A DNA stretch of 64,000 nt from Candidatus Gastranaerophilales bacterium. Its GTDB lineage: Bacteria > Cyanobacteriota > Vampirovibrionia > Gastranaerophilales > Gastranaerophilaceae. The DNA lies in the NCBI GenBank assembly GCA_944323945.1, contig CALUUL010000003.1:1-64000 (forward strand), written 5' to 3'. The position numbers were made by a program, and so were the translations under genes. Below, in pieces: positions 54,732-64,000 of the stretch. The notes under the pieces were generated by a model. That model had not been told where the DNA came from. It did no database searches and saw only the letters and a list, made by a program, of their open reading frames with translations. Every line of letters starts with the position of its first letter. The first letter of the stretch is position 1.

Positions 54732-55847
54732 ATGAAATCAATCTTTAAATTTACAATATTAGATAAATTTATATTAAAACAAATTATTGAAGTTTTTATT
54801 CTTGGGGTAGTTGTTTTTACCTCAATTATATTTGCTTCAGATACTTTTATTTCGTTAATTAAACAAATTTCGACTTATGGTATGTCTGTTAATATAGCAT
54901 TTATGATAATACTATTAAACTTACCTGCTGTTATTGTAATGACAATTCCAATGAGTGTTTTATTTTCAACTGTAATGACAGTAAATAAAATGTGCTTACA
55001 GTCTGAAATTACAATTTTAAAAGCTTGTGGAATAAGCATAAAAAGAATTGCAAGACCAATATTCTTCTTTTCAATCATTATGGCACTTTTCACTTTCTTT
55101 ATTAATGAAACAATTGTTCCTATAACTACCTCTCAATCAAAAACATTGGCACTATATGCTCTTGTACAAAGAAATATTCCTGAGGGAAAAAGGAACTTTT
55201 CAATAAAAGAACTGAAAGACGGAAATTATTTAAAACGTTTATTCTACGTTGAAAAATGTGAAGATAAACAATTTTCTAATGTGTCTATTCTAGACTTATC
55301 TGACGAGGATAAAATACAAATATTACAAGCTAAAACAGGAACTTCAGTTTTGGAAGGCTGGCAATTTGATAACGCCTCAGTTTATACTATCTCAAAACGT
55401 GGTAAAACGCTTAATACCTCTTGGATTGAAAAAACAATAATTGATTTTGGCAGTGATATACAAAAACAATTAGACAAAAAAAATGATGGATCTGATTATA
55501 ATTTTATTCAGTTATTACCATATTTTAATGAAAAAAAAGCAGAAGTAAATCCTGATGTTCTTGCAAGATATCAAGTTCGTTTTTGGGAAAAACTTGCACT
55601 TCCAATAACAACAATTGTTTTTGTTATTTTAGGTATTCCTCTTGCAATTACACCTCCAAGAGTTAGACACAATAGAGGTTTTCTATTCACTATTGGTATT
55701 ATATTCTGCTATTATATTATTCGTGCTTTTTCAATGTCACTTGGATATAATCACACAATAAATCCTTTCTTTGCAGCTAACTTGCCTAATATTATTTTGG
55801 GAATAATAGGCTATATTTACTATAAAAATAAGTCTGAAAAGATTTAA
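54732..55847 (+). CDS. LptF/LptG family LPS export permease (second copy)
   Basis: This 371-residue YjgP/YjgQ-family permease has the same plan as the 8267-9370 protein: N-terminal helices with the conserved IPMSVLFSTVMTVNKM and ILKACGIS coupling segment, a periplasmic domain, and C-terminal helices with PLAITPPR. The two probably form the LptFG heterodimer with LptB. It is not next to any other lpt gene. Confidence 0.9.
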   Translation: MKSIFKFTILDKFILKQIIEVFILGVVVFTSIIFASDTFISLIKQISTYGMSVNIAFMIILLNLPAVIVMTIPMSVLFSTVMTVNKMCLQSEITILKACGISIKRIARPIFFFSIIMALFTFFINETIVPITTSQSKTLALYALVQRNIPEGKRNFSIKELKDGNYLKRLFYVEKCEDKQFSNVSILDLSDEDKIQILQAKTGTSVLEGWQFDNASVYTISKRGKTLNTSWIEKTIIDFGSDIQKQLDKKNDGSDYNFIQLLPYFNEKKAEVNPDVLARYQVRFWEKLALPITTIVFVILGIPLAITPPRVRHNRGFLFTIGIIFCYYIIRAFSMSLGYNHTINPFFAANLPNIILGIIGYIYYKNKSEKI

Positions 55848-56101
55848 TGTTAACTTTTGTAAAATTTAAAAATCTGCAAATTGAAATATATCTTACATAA
55901 TTTATATATATTTAAAATGCTTAATATATATATATGGTATATACATTTTTAAATAAAAAGAAGTCTCAATTACTTGATATTATTGACATACAGACAAAAG
56001 TGACAAAAAATAAGCCGAAATATAAGCTTTAGAAGCAATTCACAAAATTAAAAAGTTTTTATATAAGTGTGGGTTAGTAAAAAGTAAAAGGTAGGTTAGT
56101 T

Positions 56102-56620
56102 ATGGGTTATGCTTTATTTGCAAATCGTAAGATTTATTACACAAATTTAGTTTTCACGTTGCAATCAAAATTAGATAATATTATGCAACAAAAACAAAGT
56201 TTATTAAATTTTTCAGCAAACATTTCTGATGGGAAAGTAACAGTTGATGAAATTGCAGGCGATGCCACAAACTTCAATAACTATTCTGAATACTTGCAAG
56301 GTGCAGATGCTTACATAAATACAGCTGATGATGAAGGAGGTGCTGCAACTTCTATCGGAGAAATCGGCTCAATGGCGGCAGAACAAAATAACAGTGAAGA
56401 ATATCTTGCAACTATTGCAGAAATGTTAAATCAATCAGTTAACGAAGAATATGCAAAACAATATAGTAAAAAGTTGGAAGCTGTTGAAAATCAATTAGAT
56501 ATGCAACAACAAAAAATTCAATCAGAACTTACTGTTGCACAAAATCAACTTACAGCGGCTGAAGAAGCTGAAGGTCAAGCAATTGAGAAGGCAACTCCAA
56601 AATATAACGGTGTTGGCTAA
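56102..56620 (+). CDS. coiled-coil protein of unknown function
   Basis: This 172-residue acidic protein has an N-terminal segment MGYALFANRKIYYTN and two helical stretches, about 20-40 and 110-160, the second a long Gln/Glu-rich coiled coil (LEAVENQLDMQQQKIQSEL). It has no signal peptide and no cysteine. A good AAGGTAGGT ribosome-binding site precedes it. I do not recognise it; the helical, Gln-rich make-up recalls structural or secretion-system proteins but nothing else supports that. Confidence 0.6.
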   Translation: MGYALFANRKIYYTNLVFTLQSKLDNIMQQKQSLLNFSANISDGKVTVDEIAGDATNFNNYSEYLQGADAYINTADDEGGAATSIGEIGSMAAEQNNSEEYLATIAEMLNQSVNEEYAKQYSKKLEAVENQLDMQQQKIQSELTVAQNQLTAAEEAEGQAIEKATPKYNGVG

Positions 56621-56656
56621 TAAAAAATTACCACAGAAAATAACTATAACTAACTC

Positions 56657-56684
56657 AAAAGAACGACTAAATGGTCGTTCTTTT
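56657..56684. terminator. bidirectional terminator
   Basis: An 11-base-pair stem AAAAGAACGAC/GTCGTTCTTTT with a six-base loop ends the coiled-coil gene (plus) and overlaps the stop codon of the SPOR gene (minus). Confidence 0.75.
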
Positions 56685-57354
56685 AATTATATGATGAAAT
56701 AATTTTTGGGGTATAACCTTTTTCTTTTAACTTCTCAATCAATGCATTTGCTTTATCTTTATCAGAAAATGAACCAAGTTGAACAATATATGTATCTTTA
56801 ATTGCTTTTATAAATGGTTCAATTGAAGGTTCATCAGTAGAAACCTTACTTTGAATAGCCATAGCCTCTTCTAAAGAACTATATGAACCTAAATAAACTT
56901 TTGTTATAACATTAGGCTTTTCAGGTAATGGAATAACAGGCATAGCAGGACTTATACTTCTAAAATCTGTTTTTTGTAACTGTATATCTTCAACAATAGG
57001 AATCGGCGGTTTCATTATTTTTTTTTCTTCATCATTTTCTATATTTTTTTTATTTTCATCATTATTTTCGTCTGTATTTCGCTTTGCAACAGTAGGCATT
57101 TCATCTTCCATTTGTATCCATTTTAATCTTTCATCTATAGACTTTATCTCTACATCCATTTCTGATTCACTGAGCGTCAACGCTTCATTATTGCCAATTG
57201 CAACATCAATATCAGGTGAATATGATTTTAATATGTATGACAAACCAACTAAAACAGCAAAAAAGACAAAAACAAAAAGATAAAAATAACCAAAATTTCT
57301 TTTCTTCTTTCTTTTTTTCCCTTTTATTGGATTATTATTTTCAATAGATGTCAT
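56683..57354 (-). CDS. SPOR-domain membrane protein
   Basis: This 223-residue protein has a basic N terminus (KGKKRKKKRN), one membrane helix (about 25-44), an acidic linker and a C-terminal SPOR region from about 150 (VYLGSYSSLEEAMAIQSK and VQLGSFSDKDKANALIEKLKEKGY). SPOR domains bind denuded peptidoglycan at division septa. It shares a base with the DUF366 gene stop and is in its operon. Confidence 0.85.
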   Translation of the reverse strand: MTSIENNNPIKGKKRKKKRNFGYFYLFVFVFFAVLVGLSYILKSYSPDIDVAIGNNEALTLSESEMDVEIKSIDERLKWIQMEDEMPTVAKRNTDENNDENKKNIENDEEKKIMKPPIPIVEDIQLQKTDFRSISPAMPVIPLPEKPNVITKVYLGSYSSLEEAMAIQSKVSTDEPSIEPFIKAIKDTYIVQLGSFSDKDKANALIEKLKEKGYTPKIISSYN

Positions 57355-57917
57355 TATATTACTCCTCGAACTTTTGAAGCTGCAAGCACAATATCTTCTG
57401 TTTCTTTTTTATATTCTGACAATAATTCTTCGGCAAATCCTTTGATGTCTTCTATCCCAACATCTGTTGATAAATCTGCCGCATTTACAGGTGCACCTGT
57501 AGAATCAATATTTAATCCAAAATGTATTAGCGTGGATGTTATTGTTTTTGTTGCTATTGAAACAGACAACTTTTTACTATTTATATACAAATCATCACCA
57601 TTTCTTACAATGCTAACATTAGGATAATTTTTTTCTATTAGCTCTTTGGTTATAGTAACAAGTAATCTTTGTTTAAAAACCATCTCTACAAGAGAAGTAT
57701 TAAAATTTTCTTCTATGATACTAAGCATCTTTTTGCTATATATTGGTTCATCATTTATTACATCTTCAATATCAACCATATGGTTAAGATTCACTTCACA
57801 TTCACCAATAAAAGCAACAATTGCATTTCCCATAATATTGAAGTTTTTATATATCCAATGAGGTGCAAGTTGTTCACCAGTATATTTTATTTCTTTATCT
57901 ATAAATAATATTTCCAT
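57354..57917 (-). CDS. DUF366 family protein
   Basis: This 187-residue protein matches my memory of DUF366: FIDKEIKYTGEQLAPHWIYKNF at the N terminus, IVAFIGECEV, MVDIEDVI, FKQRLLVTI, RNGDDLYINSKKLSVSIAT and IHFGLNIDSTGAPV. No activity is established to my knowledge. It lies 11 bases after queC and before the SPOR protein. The queC linkage could mean a role near queuosine synthesis, but the SPOR neighbour does not fit that, so it remains open. Confidence 0.8.
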   Translation of the reverse strand: MEILFIDKEIKYTGEQLAPHWIYKNFNIMGNAIVAFIGECEVNLNHMVDIEDVINDEPIYSKKMLSIIEENFNTSLVEMVFKQRLLVTITKELIEKNYPNVSIVRNGDDLYINSKKLSVSIATKTITSTLIHFGLNIDSTGAPVNAADLSTDVGIEDIKGFAEELLSEYKKETEDIVLAASKVRGVI

Positions 57918-57928
57918 ATTTTTAAGTC

Positions 57929-58612
57929 CTATTCAAAAATTTTTTCTATAATATCAGTTCTTTTATTTAACTCTAATGCTCTTTTTAATCTTTGACAAGA
58001 TTCACAAAATCCACAATGTTTTTCTTCAGAAATATAACAACTGTGAATTAATTCCAAAGGTACATTTTTTTGTATTGCAATGCTTACTATTTCTTCTTTT
58101 GTCATTTCTATAAGAGGAGCAATTAACTCTATTTCTGAATTAACAGAATTTTTAAGCGAACAATTAATAGAATTTACAAATTGTATTGTATTATCTTTAA
58201 ATGTTGCTCCCTCTTCTTTATTTGCACCAATAACAATTTTATCAAAGTTATACGCTTCAGCAAAACAAGCACCAATATTTACAAATAGACCATTACGATT
58301 AGGAACCCAAACTGATTTTGCTGTATCTGTAGCAATTGCAATATTATCTAAATTTTCTCTTGATATGTATGGAATTGTATTTTTTGTTGTCAAGGAAGAT
58401 GTTGAAATTACTGAAAGCCAATCTAAATCAATTTCTTTATTTTCAATACCATAATATTTTGAAATATTTTCAGCTGCTCTTTTTTCCGCAAAATAAGACT
58501 TTTGTCCATAATTAAATGTTAAAGAAAGCATTTCAGAACACTTCTCGGACATAAGTGCTAAACTAACAACAGAATCAAGTCCTCCTGATAAAAGTACAAT
58601 TGCTTTATTCAT
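57929..58612 (-). CDS. queC: 7-cyano-7-deazaguanine synthase
   Basis: QueC makes preQ0 from 7-carboxy-7-deazaguanine for queuosine tRNA modification. The PP-loop SGGLDSVVSL is at the N terminus and the C-terminal zinc site is C..HCGFCESCQRLKRAL. The ATG at 58612 is used; it overlaps the HEAT gene by 8 bases, while an ATG at 58654 lies deeper inside it. queD, queE and queF are not in the window. Confidence 0.95.
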   Translation of the reverse strand: MNKAIVLLSGGLDSVVSLALMSEKCSEMLSLTFNYGQKSYFAEKRAAENISKYYGIENKEIDLDWLSVISTSSLTTKNTIPYISRENLDNIAIATDTAKSVWVPNRNGLFVNIGACFAEAYNFDKIVIGANKEEGATFKDNTIQFVNSINCSLKNSVNSEIELIAPLIEMTKEEIVSIAIQKNVPLELIHSCYISEEKHCGFCESCQRLKRALELNKRTDIIEKIFE

Positions 58613-59579
58613 CTTTTTCACCAGCCTCTTCAGTATCTTCTTCAAGTAAATCATCTTGTAACTTTAATGCTTCATTTCTTGCAGAAACAGGATATGAATC
58701 ATCATTTACTATCTCTGATATTATTTCATCACCTAGAATATTATATAGTGCTATAACAGCATTTTGTACAACTTCTCTATTTTGATCAGACAACATTCCT
58801 TTTATCAGGTCAACAGATCTCTCATCATCAGTATTCATTAAAACCTCTATTGCATTTATCCTAACTTGAGGAGACTCATCTCTTAATGATTTAACAAGTG
58901 CATTAAATACTCTATCACCTTTAAAATTAATTTTATTTAAAGCTTCTAATGCCCTTTCTTTTAAAAATGTAAATTTATCTAAAAATCCTTTTTTACTTTC
59001 TAATATTGATACTAAAGAATCTACAGCCTTCTCATCACCAAGCATACCCAATGCAGAAACTGCTGACTCTTTAACATAAACAGAAGCTTCTGTTTCATCT
59101 TCCAATATATTCATTAATGGTAATACTGCATACTTATCACCAATTTTCCCTAATGCTTCTGCACAAGATAACTTTACTTTATAATTTTCATCTTTACTAT
59201 TTAAACAATATAGTAATGGATAAACAGCTTGAGAATCTTTTGTGTTTGCTAAGGTCTTTGTTATATTTACTCTTATTCTTGTTATATGATCTAAATCTGA
59301 AATTCTCTGAGCTAATTTACTTTTCATTATCAAAGAGTCTATTAATATAGCTCTACTAGATTTATCTTTATATTTATCAATTTTTTGTAATAAAAACATT
59401 AAAACTTCATAACTATTTGAATGCTCAAAAAAATAATTATATATAAGAATTAAATATTCACTTGGATAATCAGAAGAAAGAGCAACTATCTTATCGATAA
59501 CCGCCTTTGGATTTTCAGGGTCGATGATATTGCATTCCTGAGCTAATTTTTCGAAAGGTATATTTATATTTTCTTCCAT
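58605..59579 (-). CDS. HEAT-repeat protein
   Basis: This 324-residue protein has an N-terminal helical part and then about six HEAT repeats (for example SCAEALGKIGDKYAVLPLMNILEDE, KESAVSALGMLGDEKAVDSLVSIL, RINAIEVLMNTDDERSVDLI). It ends in an acidic tail. It is a distant relative of the 6597-7445 protein but longer, less regular and differently placed. It is translated just before queC and may be an interaction scaffold. Confidence 0.82.
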   Translation of the reverse strand: MEENINIPFEKLAQECNIIDPENPKAVIDKIVALSSDYPSEYLILIYNYFFEHSNSYEVLMFLLQKIDKYKDKSSRAILIDSLIMKSKLAQRISDLDHITRIRVNITKTLANTKDSQAVYPLLYCLNSKDENYKVKLSCAEALGKIGDKYAVLPLMNILEDETEASVYVKESAVSALGMLGDEKAVDSLVSILESKKGFLDKFTFLKERALEALNKINFKGDRVFNALVKSLRDESPQVRINAIEVLMNTDDERSVDLIKGMLSDQNREVVQNAVIALYNILGDEIISEIVNDDSYPVSARNEALKLQDDLLEEDTEEAGEKDE

Positions 59580-59637
59580 ATCTCACATGCATTAGTACAC
59601 ACTTATAGGATATATAAAAAACAAAAGTATATCAAGT

Positions 59638-60231
59638 TTATAACACAAGGTTTGCAACATCTAATATTATTGTCAAATCTCTTTTTTCAATTGCAGTCTG
59701 AATTATAGAGTTAATATCTAATGTAATCTTTTTATTAGCTAGTTTTTCCGGAAGAATAATATCTGATGTTGTTTTTACATTAATAAAACCACTATTCTTT
59801 TCTATAAATTCTTTATACAAACTTATAATGATTCTCCATTCATTTGGAACTTTTAACTTTTGAGATGTATAATATAAAACATCTCTTTCATAGCTATCAA
59901 AATAATTTTCCATAAAATTTACTTGAATCATATAGTCATAGTTATCTTTTTCATCTTCAGACAAGCTTAAAAATAAATTTCCTTCAATCTTTTTAGGGTT
60001 ATTTATATTTTCATTTTTTATGTAATATGCCCACAAAAGACAACCAAAATAGAAAGCAACATTATTCTGCATACTTTTATTTATCTTATTAACATATAAT
60101 TTAAAACGAGCTCTCTTTTGGTGAATTGTTTGAAAACTCATAAGTTGAGAATAAAAATCATTAATAAAGTTATTAAAATCTATTACTAAATCACCAATGC
60201 CCGGATCAAATTTTACAGTACTTTCTATCAT
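59638..60231 (-). CDS. protein of unknown function
   Basis: This 197-residue cytosolic protein was not recognised. It is rich in aromatic residues in the middle ([18 protein letters not shown]) and probably mostly helical. It overlaps hisF by 4 bases, so it is cotranslated with it, and it precedes the HEAT gene. No motif or signal peptide is seen. Confidence 0.65.
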   Translation of the reverse strand: MIESTVKFDPGIGDLVIDFNNFINDFYSQLMSFQTIHQKRARFKLYVNKINKSMQNNVAFYFGCLLWAYYIKNENINNPKKIEGNLFLSLSEDEKDNYDYMIQVNFMENYFDSYERDVLYYTSQKLKVPNEWRIIISLYKEFIEKNSGFINVKTTSDIILPEKLANKKITLDINSIIQTAIEKRDLTIILDVANLVL

Positions 60232-60986
60232 ATTCTAACCTCAACACCTCGCTTTTTAAGTCCTTTTTTCAAAGTTGGTACATTTAAAGTATCAAAATGA
60301 AAAATTGAAGCAGCAAGCGCAGCATCAGCATGACCTTCTTTAAAAATATCAACAAAATGATCTGTATTTGGACCAGCTCCACCTGATGCGATTATAGGAA
60401 TATAAGAATACTCTGCTGCAAGCCTTGTCATTTCAATATCAAATCCGTTTTGAGTACCATCTGCATCCATGGATGTTAGTAGAATTTCACCAGCACCTCT
60501 ATCTTGAATTTCTTTTATCCACTTTGAAAGCTTTATACCTGTATTTACTTTTCCTGCATTTATATATACATAAAAATCTCCATCACAACGCTTTGCATCA
60601 ACTGCAACTACTATACATTGAGAACCAAAATAATTTGAAGAAGTATTTATTAAATCCGGATTTTTTACAGCTGCAGAATTTATAGCAATCTTATCAGCAC
60701 CTGCAATTAGAAGATTTTTCATATCTTCTATCGATTTTATACCTCCACCTACTGTAAATGGAATAAAAACTTGCTCTGCAACTTTTTTTACCATTTCTAT
60801 TGTTGTTTTTCTCTTTTCATTTGTTGCAGTTATATCTAAGAATACAAGTTCATCAGCACCATCTTCAGAATATTTTTTAGCTAACATAACAGGATCACCT
60901 GCATATCGGAGATTTTCAAAATTTACTCCTTTAACAGTATTACCATCTTTTATATCCAAACAAGGTATTATTCTTTTTGTCAACAT
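60228..60986 (-). CDS. hisF: imidazole glycerol phosphate synthase subunit HisF
   Basis: HisF is the cyclase subunit of histidine synthesis that takes ammonia from HisH. The barrel has the catalytic aspartates in CLDIKDG (D11 region) and VVAVDAKR, and phosphate-binding VGGGIKS and ASGGAG. The length of 252 aa is standard. It begins 2 bases after the pheS stop. No other his genes are here. Confidence 0.96.
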   Translation of the reverse strand: MLTKRIIPCLDIKDGNTVKGVNFENLRYAGDPVMLAKKYSEDGADELVFLDITATNEKRKTTIEMVKKVAEQVFIPFTVGGGIKSIEDMKNLLIAGADKIAINSAAVKNPDLINTSSNYFGSQCIVVAVDAKRCDGDFYVYINAGKVNTGIKLSKWIKEIQDRGAGEILLTSMDADGTQNGFDIEMTRLAAEYSYIPIIASGGAGPNTDHFVDIFKEGHADAALAASIFHFDTLNVPTLKKGLKKRGVEVRI

Positions 60987-60988
60987 AA

Positions 60989-62023
60989 TTAAAATTGCTT
61001 TAAAAATCTTATATCATTATTAAAAAATAATCGAATATCATTAATTGCATATTTTAACATTGTGAGTCTTTCAACCCCCATACCAAATGCAAATCCGCTA
61101 TATACTTCAGGATCAATTCCGACATTTTTTAATACATTTGCATGTACCATACCAGAGCCCAGAACTTCTAACCATCCTGTACCACTACAAGTTCTGCATC
61201 CTTTTCCACCACACATAATACATTGAACATCAACCTCAGCACTAGGCTCTGTAAATGGGAAATAACTTGCTCTAAATCTGGTTGGACGAGCAGAACCAAA
61301 ATATATTCTTACAAATTCATTTAATATGCCTTTTAAATCAGCAAAGGTAATATCTTTATCAACTAATAATCCCTCAATTTGATGAAATAAATTATTTTTT
61401 CTTGCACTAACAGACTCACAACGATATACTCTGCCAGGAGAAATTACTCTAATAGGAGGTTTGTTATTCAACATTTGTCTTATTTGAGCCCCTGAAGTCT
61501 GACTTCTTAATATAACATTTGGTGCTACTTTTGTGTAAAAAGTATCCTGCATATCTTTTGCCGGATGATCGGGAGGAAAATTTAACATATCAAAATTAAT
61601 ATATTCTGTTTCAACCTCAGGACTATATTCTGAAGGCATAACTGAAAAACCTAATCCTTGAAAAATTTCAACTATTTCATTTATTGTTTGAGTAAGAGGA
61701 TGAACTTTTCCTTGTGGTCTAATATCAGAAGGCAAAGTAATATCTATTCTTTCTTCATTTAATTTTTTATTAAGCTCAACTTTATATAATTCATTACTTT
61801 TTGAAGCAATTAATTCTTCTAATTGATTAGAGACCTTATTCGCAAAAGAACCTATGATTCTTTTATCTTCATCTGATAAATCTTTCAGATTTTTTTTAAT
61901 TGAATTTAACTCACCTTTTCTACTTAAATATTTGAGTTTTACATTATCCAAATCAAAAAGTGTCTTAGACTCATTAATTTCTTTTGTTGCGTCTTTTAAA
62001 ATTAGTTCTAATTTATCTTTCAT
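60989..62023 (-). CDS. pheS: phenylalanyl-tRNA synthetase alpha subunit
   Basis: This class II catalytic subunit charges tRNA-Phe together with PheT. It has the N-terminal coiled coil (about 1-90), motif 2 [13 protein letters not shown] and the C-terminal [15 protein letters not shown] zinc-type cysteine cluster [17 protein letters not shown] is retained. The ATG at 62023 (344 aa) has AAGAGGCAG before it; an ATG at 62050 would add nine residues. pheT is not adjacent. Confidence 0.95.
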   Translation of the reverse strand: MKDKLELILKDATKEINESKTLFDLDNVKLKYLSRKGELNSIKKNLKDLSDEDKRIIGSFANKVSNQLEELIASKSNELYKVELNKKLNEERIDITLPSDIRPQGKVHPLTQTINEIVEIFQGLGFSVMPSEYSPEVETEYINFDMLNFPPDHPAKDMQDTFYTKVAPNVILRSQTSGAQIRQMLNNKPPIRVISPGRVYRCESVSARKNNLFHQIEGLLVDKDITFADLKGILNEFVRIYFGSARPTRFRASYFPFTEPSAEVDVQCIMCGGKGCRTCSGTGWLEVLGSGMVHANVLKNVGIDPEVYSGFAFGMGVERLTMLKYAINDIRLFFNNDIRFLKQF

Positions 62024-62132
62024 AACTGCCTCTTGCGTAACTACAAACAATTAGAATTATATGACAAATAAACGAACATGTCATTATTGATTTATTATTA
62101 TGATATACTTTTGGTATAAAAAGGGGATATAT

Positions 62133-63674
62133 ATGAATAATAAAAAAATAATTAACTTTTTTATTTTATTTGCTTTTCTTGTTAATCCTGTCTTTGGAAT
62201 GAAAGATGATAACAATAATGAAAATTTAAGAAGTATGTTCCAAAATAACAAAGCTGTTATATATTCTCTAAATATAAGAACTTTCAATGCTGATGACAAA
62301 GACGGAAATGGAATTATACAATTTTCAAGAGGCGAAACAGCCGGCTCTTTTATCAATGCAATAGAAAGACTTGACGAATTGAAGTCACTTGGCATAAACA
62401 CAATACATCTTTTGCCAATAACACAAGTAGGAAAAATAAAAGCTTTAGGAACAGCTGGTTCTTTATATGCGCTATCAGATTTTACAGGACTAAATAATCA
62501 ACTTTCTGATCCGCAAAGCGACTTATCACTTAGAAATCAAGCAAAAAAATTTATAGAAGAATGTCATAACCGAAATATAAAAGTAATTGTTGATTTACCA
62601 AGTTGCGGTGCCTACGATTTATTTTTAAACAGACCTGATTTATTTGTTCTTAATGAAGATGGAACCCCAATGATTCCTGCAGATTGGACAGATGTTCGTT
62701 TATTTAAAGTTCCAGACGATCAAAAACTATTTTCATCTGATATATTTGTTCTTCATAAATTATTTGTAAAAAATATGATTGATCTTGGTGCTGATGGAAT
62801 AAGAGCAGATGTTGCCACTATAAAACCGTATATTTTTTGGTATGAGTTAATAAAATATGCAAGAAAACTAAATCCTAATTTTATGTTCTTGGCTGAAGCT
62901 TCTGAAAGTTGGACAAAACCAGCATCTGATAAAGCGTATTTTACAGACTATAAAAAACTTTTGGAAGCAGGTTTTGATGGTTATTATGGAAACTTTTTTG
63001 AACTAAAAAATTGGAAAACAATGGACGAATTAGAAGACACTATTCTAAACCAGCAAAAATTATTTAAAAAATACCAAGAAAAAAAATCAGTAATAGGAAG
63101 TTTTGAAACACATGATGAAGTAAGTCCTTTAATAATTGGCGGAGAAAATTATTCTAAAATTATTATTTGGTTAAATGCTACTTTACCACTAAACCCGTAC
63201 TATGTGGATGGCTTTCTACAAGCTGATGACTATATTTATGATTACTCAAACAAAAGAGCAGCTGAATCATATACCGATGATGATTATTATTATGTTCATC
63301 AAGGTCAAATTGATATTTTTAATTTTTCCAGACGACCTGGCACCGATAGCACTATTCTTAGTGATGAACACAAATTAGCTATCAATTTAAGAAATAATTT
63401 CTTAGATGTTATTACACAAGGTGCATTTTATAAATTATCTTCAAATAATAATAAAATATTCGCATACCAACGTACTTTTAAGAAAAAATCTATTGTTGTT
63501 ATTATTAACAGAAATTTAGTTAGCGCTGAAGATGTAAAAATAAGTATTAAAAAGATAAATAAAAAATCTAAAATTAGTTTTATAAAAGATAAAACAGATA
63601 AGATATTTGAAAAATCAACATTATCTGCAAAAATGAAACCAGCAGAAATAATAATTATGACAATTGAGAACTGA
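62133..63674 (+). CDS. secreted GH13 alpha-amylase-family enzyme
   Basis: This 513-residue protein has a signal peptide (about 1-23, ending NPVFG). GH13 motifs are region II GIRADVATIKP (nucleophile D226), region III FLAEAS (E255) and region IV GSFETHDE (D328). Region I, usually DxVxNH, reads VDLPSCG, so the conserved His is missing, and substrate or activity may differ. It would act outside the inner membrane on alpha-glucans. The ATG at 62133 has AGGGGAT upstream; the in-frame ATG at 62100 gives no signal-peptide-like start. Confidence 0.88.
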   Translation: MNNKKIINFFILFAFLVNPVFGMKDDNNNENLRSMFQNNKAVIYSLNIRTFNADDKDGNGIIQFSRGETAGSFINAIERLDELKSLGINTIHLLPITQVGKIKALGTAGSLYALSDFTGLNNQLSDPQSDLSLRNQAKKFIEECHNRNIKVIVDLPSCGAYDLFLNRPDLFVLNEDGTPMIPADWTDVRLFKVPDDQKLFSSDIFVLHKLFVKNMIDLGADGIRADVATIKPYIFWYELIKYARKLNPNFMFLAEASESWTKPASDKAYFTDYKKLLEAGFDGYYGNFFELKNWKTMDELEDTILNQQKLFKKYQEKKSVIGSFETHDEVSPLIIGGENYSKIIIWLNATLPLNPYYVDGFLQADDYIYDYSNKRAAESYTDDDYYYVHQGQIDIFNFSRRPGTDSTILSDEHKLAINLRNNFLDVITQGAFYKLSSNNNKIFAYQRTFKKKSIVVIINRNLVSAEDVKISIKKINKKSKISFIKDKTDKIFEKSTLSAKMKPAEIIIMTIEN

Positions 63675-63720
63675 AATTACTAATTTTAAAGGTTTTTTAT
63701 AATTTTTTTTGTTAAAACTA

Positions 63721-63748
63721 TTGCCAAAACTTGAAATATAGGTATAAT
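63721..63748 (+). promoter_or_regulatory. promoter for the HU gene
   Basis: TTGCCA (63721-63726), a 16-base spacer and TATAAT (63743-63748) precede a small palindrome CTTGT/ACAAG (63753-63765) and GAGGAGG (63765-63771). Confidence 0.65.
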
Positions 63749-63776
63749 AATTCTTGTAATACAAGAGGAGGTTCTT

Positions 63777-64000
63777 ATGAACAAAGAAGAATTAGTAAAA
63801 GAAGTTGCAAAAAAAGCAAAAGTTTCACAAAAAGCAGCAGCAGATGTTTTAAGTGCTACTATTGACACAGTACAAAAAACAGTTGCTAAAGGTAAAAAAG
63901 TTACTTTAGTTGGCTTCGGTACTTTTGAAGCTCGCAAAAGAAAAGCAAGAACTGGTCGTAACCCTCAAACAGGTGCTGCTATTAAAATTGCAGCAAAGAC
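63777..64000 (+). CDS. HU family DNA-binding protein (truncated by the window end)
   Basis: This is the N-terminal 74 codons of an HU/IHF-type nucleoid protein of about 90 residues. It starts MNKEELVKEVAKKAKVS and reaches the beta arm GTFEARKRKARTGRNPQTG with the conserved RNP tip. A GAGGAGG ribosome-binding site lies 5 bases upstream. The end lies outside the window. Confidence 0.93.
   Translation, partial: MNKEELVKEVAKKAKVSQKAAADVLSATIDTVQKTVAKGKKVTLVGFGTFEARKRKARTGRNPQTGAAIKIAAK

Noticed and set aside
63686..63937. Open frame on the minus strand opposite the HU gene
   Set aside because: It lies antisense to a clear HU gene with promoter and ribosome-binding site; its protein is low-complexity Ser/Ala/Thr/Phe text typical of an antisense shadow.

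Overview
The window is a 64 kb piece of a low-GC chromosome from a Gram-negative bacterium. It is gene-dense, with about 70 protein genes and one tRNA. I saw no insertion sequence, prophage or CRISPR array. The lipid A/Kdo/LPS-export genes (kdsB, lptB, two LptF/LptG-type permeases) imply an outer membrane. CdaA, the MEP pathway (dxr), HEAT-repeat proteins, a possible UPF0367-like small protein and many small proteins I cannot place fit a non-photosynthetic cyanobacterial relative (Melainabacteria/Vampirovibrionia, perhaps Gastranaerophilales). That assignment is an inference from gene content; a marker-gene tree would settle it.

Layout. 0.1-6.3 kb (mostly minus): lysA, cdaA, a KDPG-aldolase-like gene and gcvPB in one run, then a small zinc-ribbon protein and a UbiA prenyltransferase. 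6.6-10.2 kb (plus): a HEAT-repeat protein, then lptB, an LptF/G permease and a secreted phosphodiester glycosidase. 10.2-15.3 kb: manC-dxr-aroQ (minus), anmK (plus), dapB (minus). 15.4-23.2 kb: two small proteins, then a long minus run argS / accD-accA-prmA-kdsB-CDF transporter / marR-CDF transporter, with a palindromic operator in front of marR. 23.2-29.4 kb: two tiny paralogous proteins and a cell-surface polysaccharide modification cluster (GT4-GT2 fusion, twin SGNH-like anchored proteins, MBOAT acyltransferase). 29.6-36.8 kb: an XRE regulator, an RNA methyltransferase, an M24 peptidase, a parvulin, miaB, a peptide-binding lipoprotein and an outer-membrane-like protein.

36.8-38.7 kb is sparse and holds a sequence that looks like a dif recombination site (36919-36946), an HExxH protein and tRNA-Arg(TCT). 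By eye, the composition bias of the strands reverses about here: plus-strand text is T-rich to the left and A-rich to the right. I therefore read this as the replication terminus. 38.7-47.5 kb: orphan small proteins, a phosphoesterase, pth, a lone ABC sugar permease, and a phosphohexomutase-sppA-Yip1-repeat-protein operon. 47.6-53.4 kb: an aminotransferase-serA pair, ferritin, a flavin reductase-like protein and rarA. 53.5-57.9 kb: a sugar-binding protein, the second LptF/G permease, a coiled-coil protein, SPOR and DUF366 proteins. 57.9-64 kb: queC, a second HEAT protein, hisF, pheS, a secreted GH13 enzyme and a truncated HU gene.

Two start-site classes are visible. Most genes have a Shine-Dalgarno sequence. 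Several plus-strand genes (4475, 13316, 32789, 36091, 39088, 54732) instead have a -10 box ending 6-7 bases before the ATG and no ribosome-binding site, which is the layout expected for leaderless mRNAs. Several starts below were chosen on these signals.
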